Source: JBGOUJ01 sp041477005 (GTDB lineage: Bacteria; Acidobacteriota; Terriglobia; Bryobacterales; JACQDG01). From it: a DNA stretch of 7,810 nt. A program made the translations under genes and the position numbers. Below the pieces are notes generated by a model, which was not told where the DNA came from, ran no database searches, and saw nothing but the letters and a program-made list of their open reading frames with translations. The first letter of the stretch is position 1, and every line of letters starts with the position of its first letter. Below, piece by piece: positions 6,075 through 7,810 of the stretch. Location: positions 1 to 7,810 of the forward strand of contig JBGOUJ010000374.1 of assembly GCA_041477005.1 (NCBI GenBank), in the 5' to 3' direction.

Positions 6075-7495
6075 TTGGCGCACGCCAGGAGAACCTCCAC
6101 CCCAGCGTTAGTCTGCGATCGCAACCCCTTGCGCACCGCCCCGGCGAATGAGGTGATCGCCATGGCCGGCAAGGATCTCGCGAAGCTCCCGTGGAGCACG
6201 ATGTAATCGGTGGACACGATCGGAATCCGCAGCTCCCAACACTCCCTCTCGTCGCACTCCTCGAGGGGCATATCCCAGACCGACCCATCGACGCAGAGCC
6301 GGAGACGGCTGAATCCGAACAATAGCGCGCCTTCGGCGATCAGGACCACGCACTCCTCGATGCCCCCGGCCTTGGCCAGGGATTGCTCGAGCTGCCGCAC
6401 CTGAATCTCCGACTGCAGCATGCGGCGGAAGGCGCCGCGGGACAGCATGCGCCCGGCCACGCCGAACTCCACGTAGCCCAGGTTCTGAATGCCGATCCAT
6501 GTAACGGCGCAGAACAGGATGATAATGACGCCGCCGAAGTGGTCGTGAGCAACGCTCTGGAGCAGGGAGAATGCCGCGGCAAGTCCGCATACACCGTAGA
6601 TGACCAGCGTCACCCGCTGTGGAGTCAGTCCCCGGTCCAGCAGCCGGTGGTGGATGTGCCCGCGATCCGCGCCGAAAATCGGCTGCAGCCGCAGGAATCG
6701 CCGGAGCACGCTCAACGCCGTGTCCAGCAGAGGCACCGCCAGAATCATCAGCGGCGCGGTCATGCCCAGGAGCGTGGCCGACTTCTGGCTCCAAAAGATG
6801 CTGTAACAGCCGAGCAGGAAGCCGATCAGAAGGCTGCCGCAGTCCCCCAGAAAGATCGATGCCGGGTTGAAGTTGTAGCGCAGGAAGCCGAGCAGCGCGC
6901 CAGCCAGCGGGACCGTCGCCACCGCCAGCCCGAGCTCCTGGTGGAGCAGGGCGGCCATGAGGGTCGTCGTGGTTGCGAAGAATCCGACGCCGGCCGCCAG
7001 CCCGTCTACACCGTCGATCAGGTTGAACGCATTCGTACACCCCACCAGCCAGCCGACCGTCAAAGGCAGCGTCCACCAGATGCCGGCGAAGTGGAAATCC
7101 GCGAAGCCGGTGATGCGCACGCCCGCCCAATACGCGAGCAACGCGGCAGCCGTCTGGCCCAGCAGCTTTTCCCATGGCTTCAGAGCGAAAACGTCGTCCA
7201 GAAGACCGGTCAGGAAGACCAGCGCCACCGCGGGCAGCAGGCGTTGCGTCATGGGCAGCGAATCCTTCACCCAGCGCCCCGCGTGGCTGTCGAAGAGGAG
7301 CAGTACCAGAAATGCCGCGCCGAAAGCCAGCACAATCGGAATGCCGCCGACCCGGGGAATCGGCCGGGGGTGACGCTTTCGGAGCTGATCCGGCGGATCC
7401 ACCAGGCCGGCCCCCGCGAAAAGATCGCGAACCAGCGGCGTCAAGAGCAGGGAGGTGAAGAAAGAAACCAGAGCCAGGATGGCCAGGGAGTACAT
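6065..7495 (-). CDS. WecA/TagO-like polyprenyl-phosphate GlcNAc- (or HexNAc-)1-phosphate transferase with C-terminal extension
   Basis: This membrane enzyme family moves a sugar-1-phosphate from a UDP-sugar to undecaprenyl phosphate, the first step in lipid-linked glycan synthesis. The 476 residues show the family motifs in order: early P-R-x-G-G-I-P (47-53), D-D-V-F-A-L-K (100-106), the N-A-F-N-L-I-D-G-V-D-G-L-A block (155-167), F-L-G-D-C-G-S (215-221) and the H-I-H-H signature (280-283). About ten hydrophobic helices occupy residues 1-340. Homologues usually end near 340-370; here about 130 more, mostly soluble residues follow (about 345-476), with a heptad-like QSEIQVRQLEQSLAKA near 361-376 and a small alpha/beta-like segment. 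The start is firm: GGAGGT lies three bases before the ATG, and the upstream stop abuts it (TGA-ATG). The exact sugar cannot be read from the sequence. The TAATG overlap with the next gene implies coupled translation. Confidence 0.9.
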   Translation of the reverse strand: MYSLAILALVSFFTSLLLTPLVRDLFAGAGLVDPPDQLRKRHPRPIPRVGGIPIVLAFGAAFLVLLLFDSHAGRWVKDSLPMTQRLLPAVALVFLTGLLDDVFALKPWEKLLGQTAAALLAYWAGVRITGFADFHFAGIWWTLPLTVGWLVGCTNAFNLIDGVDGLAAGVGFFATTTTLMAALLHQELGLAVATVPLAGALLGFLRYNFNPASIFLGDCGSLLIGFLLGCYSIFWSQKSATLLGMTAPLMILAVPLLDTALSVLRRFLRLQPIFGADRGHIHHRLLDRGLTPQRVTLVIYGVCGLAAAFSLLQSVAHDHFGGVIIILFCAVTWIGIQNLGYVEFGVAGRMLSRGAFRRMLQSEIQVRQLEQSLAKAGGIEECVVLIAEGALLFGFSRLRLCVDGSVWDMPLEECDERECWELRIPIVSTDYIVLHGSFARSLPAMAITSFAGAVRKGLRSQTNAGVEVLLACAKVG

Positions 7496-7810
7496 TCAAC
7501 CTCCGATGAAGACGCGATCCGCGCCGAGGAACGGCAAGGACATGGGTTGTTGCGTAAGGTTGCGGTACAGGGTCAAGGTGCGCTCCGCCATTGTTTCCAA
7601 TCGGAATTCCCGCTCCACGCGCTGGCGCGCCGCGCGTCCGTAGTTCTGGCGCAGAAGATCGTCACTCAGGATCCTCCGGATAGCCCCGGCCATCGCCTCG
7701 GGATTTTCGGGCGGGACGGCCAGCCCGGTCTGTTCGTGAACCGATACAAAGGGGACGCCGGATGCAATCCGCGTGTTGATGACCGGCAGACCGCAGGCCA
7801 TCGCCTCCAG
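7496..7810 (-). CDS. GT4-type glycosyltransferase, C-terminal part (5' end outside window)
   Basis: The frame is open from the right edge and encodes the last 104 residues. It opens with L-E-A-M-A-C-G-L-P-V, the classic donor-binding segment of GT-B retaining glycosyltransferases (GT4 family, Glycos_transf_1 domain); its Glu would be the second of the E-x7-E motif. It continues with the usual ...HEQTGLAVPPENPEAMAGAI... pattern and a final helical section (RRILSDDLLRQNYGRAARQR, then FRLETMAERTLTLYRNL). The N-terminal acceptor domain is absent from the window, so acceptor and sugar cannot be named. The gene ends directly before the WecA-like transferase, which fits a polysaccharide or glycolipid assembly operon in the cytoplasm and at the inner membrane. 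Confidence 0.9.
   Translation of the reverse strand: MEAMACGLPVINTRIASGVPFVSVHEQTGLAVPPENPEAMAGAIRRILSDDLLRQNYGRAARQRVEREFRLETMAERTLTLYRNLTQQPMSLPFLGADRVFIGG
7499..7504 (-). promoter_or_regulatory. Ribosome binding site (GGAGGT) of the WecA-like gene
   Basis: GGAGGT codes for the last two glycines of the upstream glycosyltransferase and lies three bases (its stop TGA) before the ATG at 7495. The arrangement supports translational coupling and fixes the start. Confidence 0.7.

Noticed and set aside
5464..6288. Minus-strand open frame of 274 codons across the transferase/secreted-protein junction
   Set aside because: It overlaps both real genes in another frame and its translation lacks domain features.
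6108..7499. Long minus-strand open frame of 463 codons overlapping the WecA-like gene
   Set aside because: Its translation is rich in G/R/A/P with no motifs, while the other frame has all the family motifs. It is a GC-driven shadow.

Overview
The window is GC-rich, and every gene I can support lies on the minus strand, reading from the right edge to the left. The gene content points to a soil acidobacterium of the Solibacter/Bryobacter type: secreted proteins with repeated choice-of-anchor-D/ASH-like beta-sandwich domains, bacterial Ig-like domains, and a WecA-type transferase with a long C-terminal extension. This placement is inferred from protein style; there is no rRNA or marker gene to confirm it.

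Right part (7810 to about 3366), probable operon for an envelope or exopolysaccharide. It starts with the C-terminal end of a GT4-type glycosyltransferase, cut by the window edge. Its stop codon directly abuts the start of a 476-residue polyprenyl-phosphate sugar-1-phosphate transferase of the WecA/TagO/MraY superfamily, which carries about 130 extra C-terminal residues. The transferase stop overlaps (TAATG) the first ATG available to a large secreted multidomain protein with Ig-like modules around a possible glycosidase-like core. This junction lies in a 12-bp tandem repeat that supplies several in-frame ATGs. The transferase would start a lipid-linked glycan, the glycosyltransferase would extend it, and the secreted protein may bind or process the product; the last step is inference.

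Middle (3179-3365), the only real intergenic gap. It holds a 57-bp hairpin-forming element with 18-bp arms around a smaller palindrome, and it separates the two transcription units.

Left part (3178 to 1), three tightly packed genes for exported proteins: a 203-residue protein with a signal peptide, an Ig-like domain and a C-terminal membrane helix; a beta-propeller-like secreted protein of about 344 residues; and a long protein with at least four tandem ASH-like domains, running off the left edge. None has an assignable enzymatic function. The propeller gene contains a 46-47-nt direct repeat whose two copies lie in different reading frames, a trace of local rearrangement.

No tRNA, rRNA, CRISPR array, insertion sequence or recognised defence system was seen. 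The points most worth a second look are the frame-shifted internal repeat, the repeat-driven start of the large secreted protein, the intergenic hairpin and the transferase C-terminal extension.
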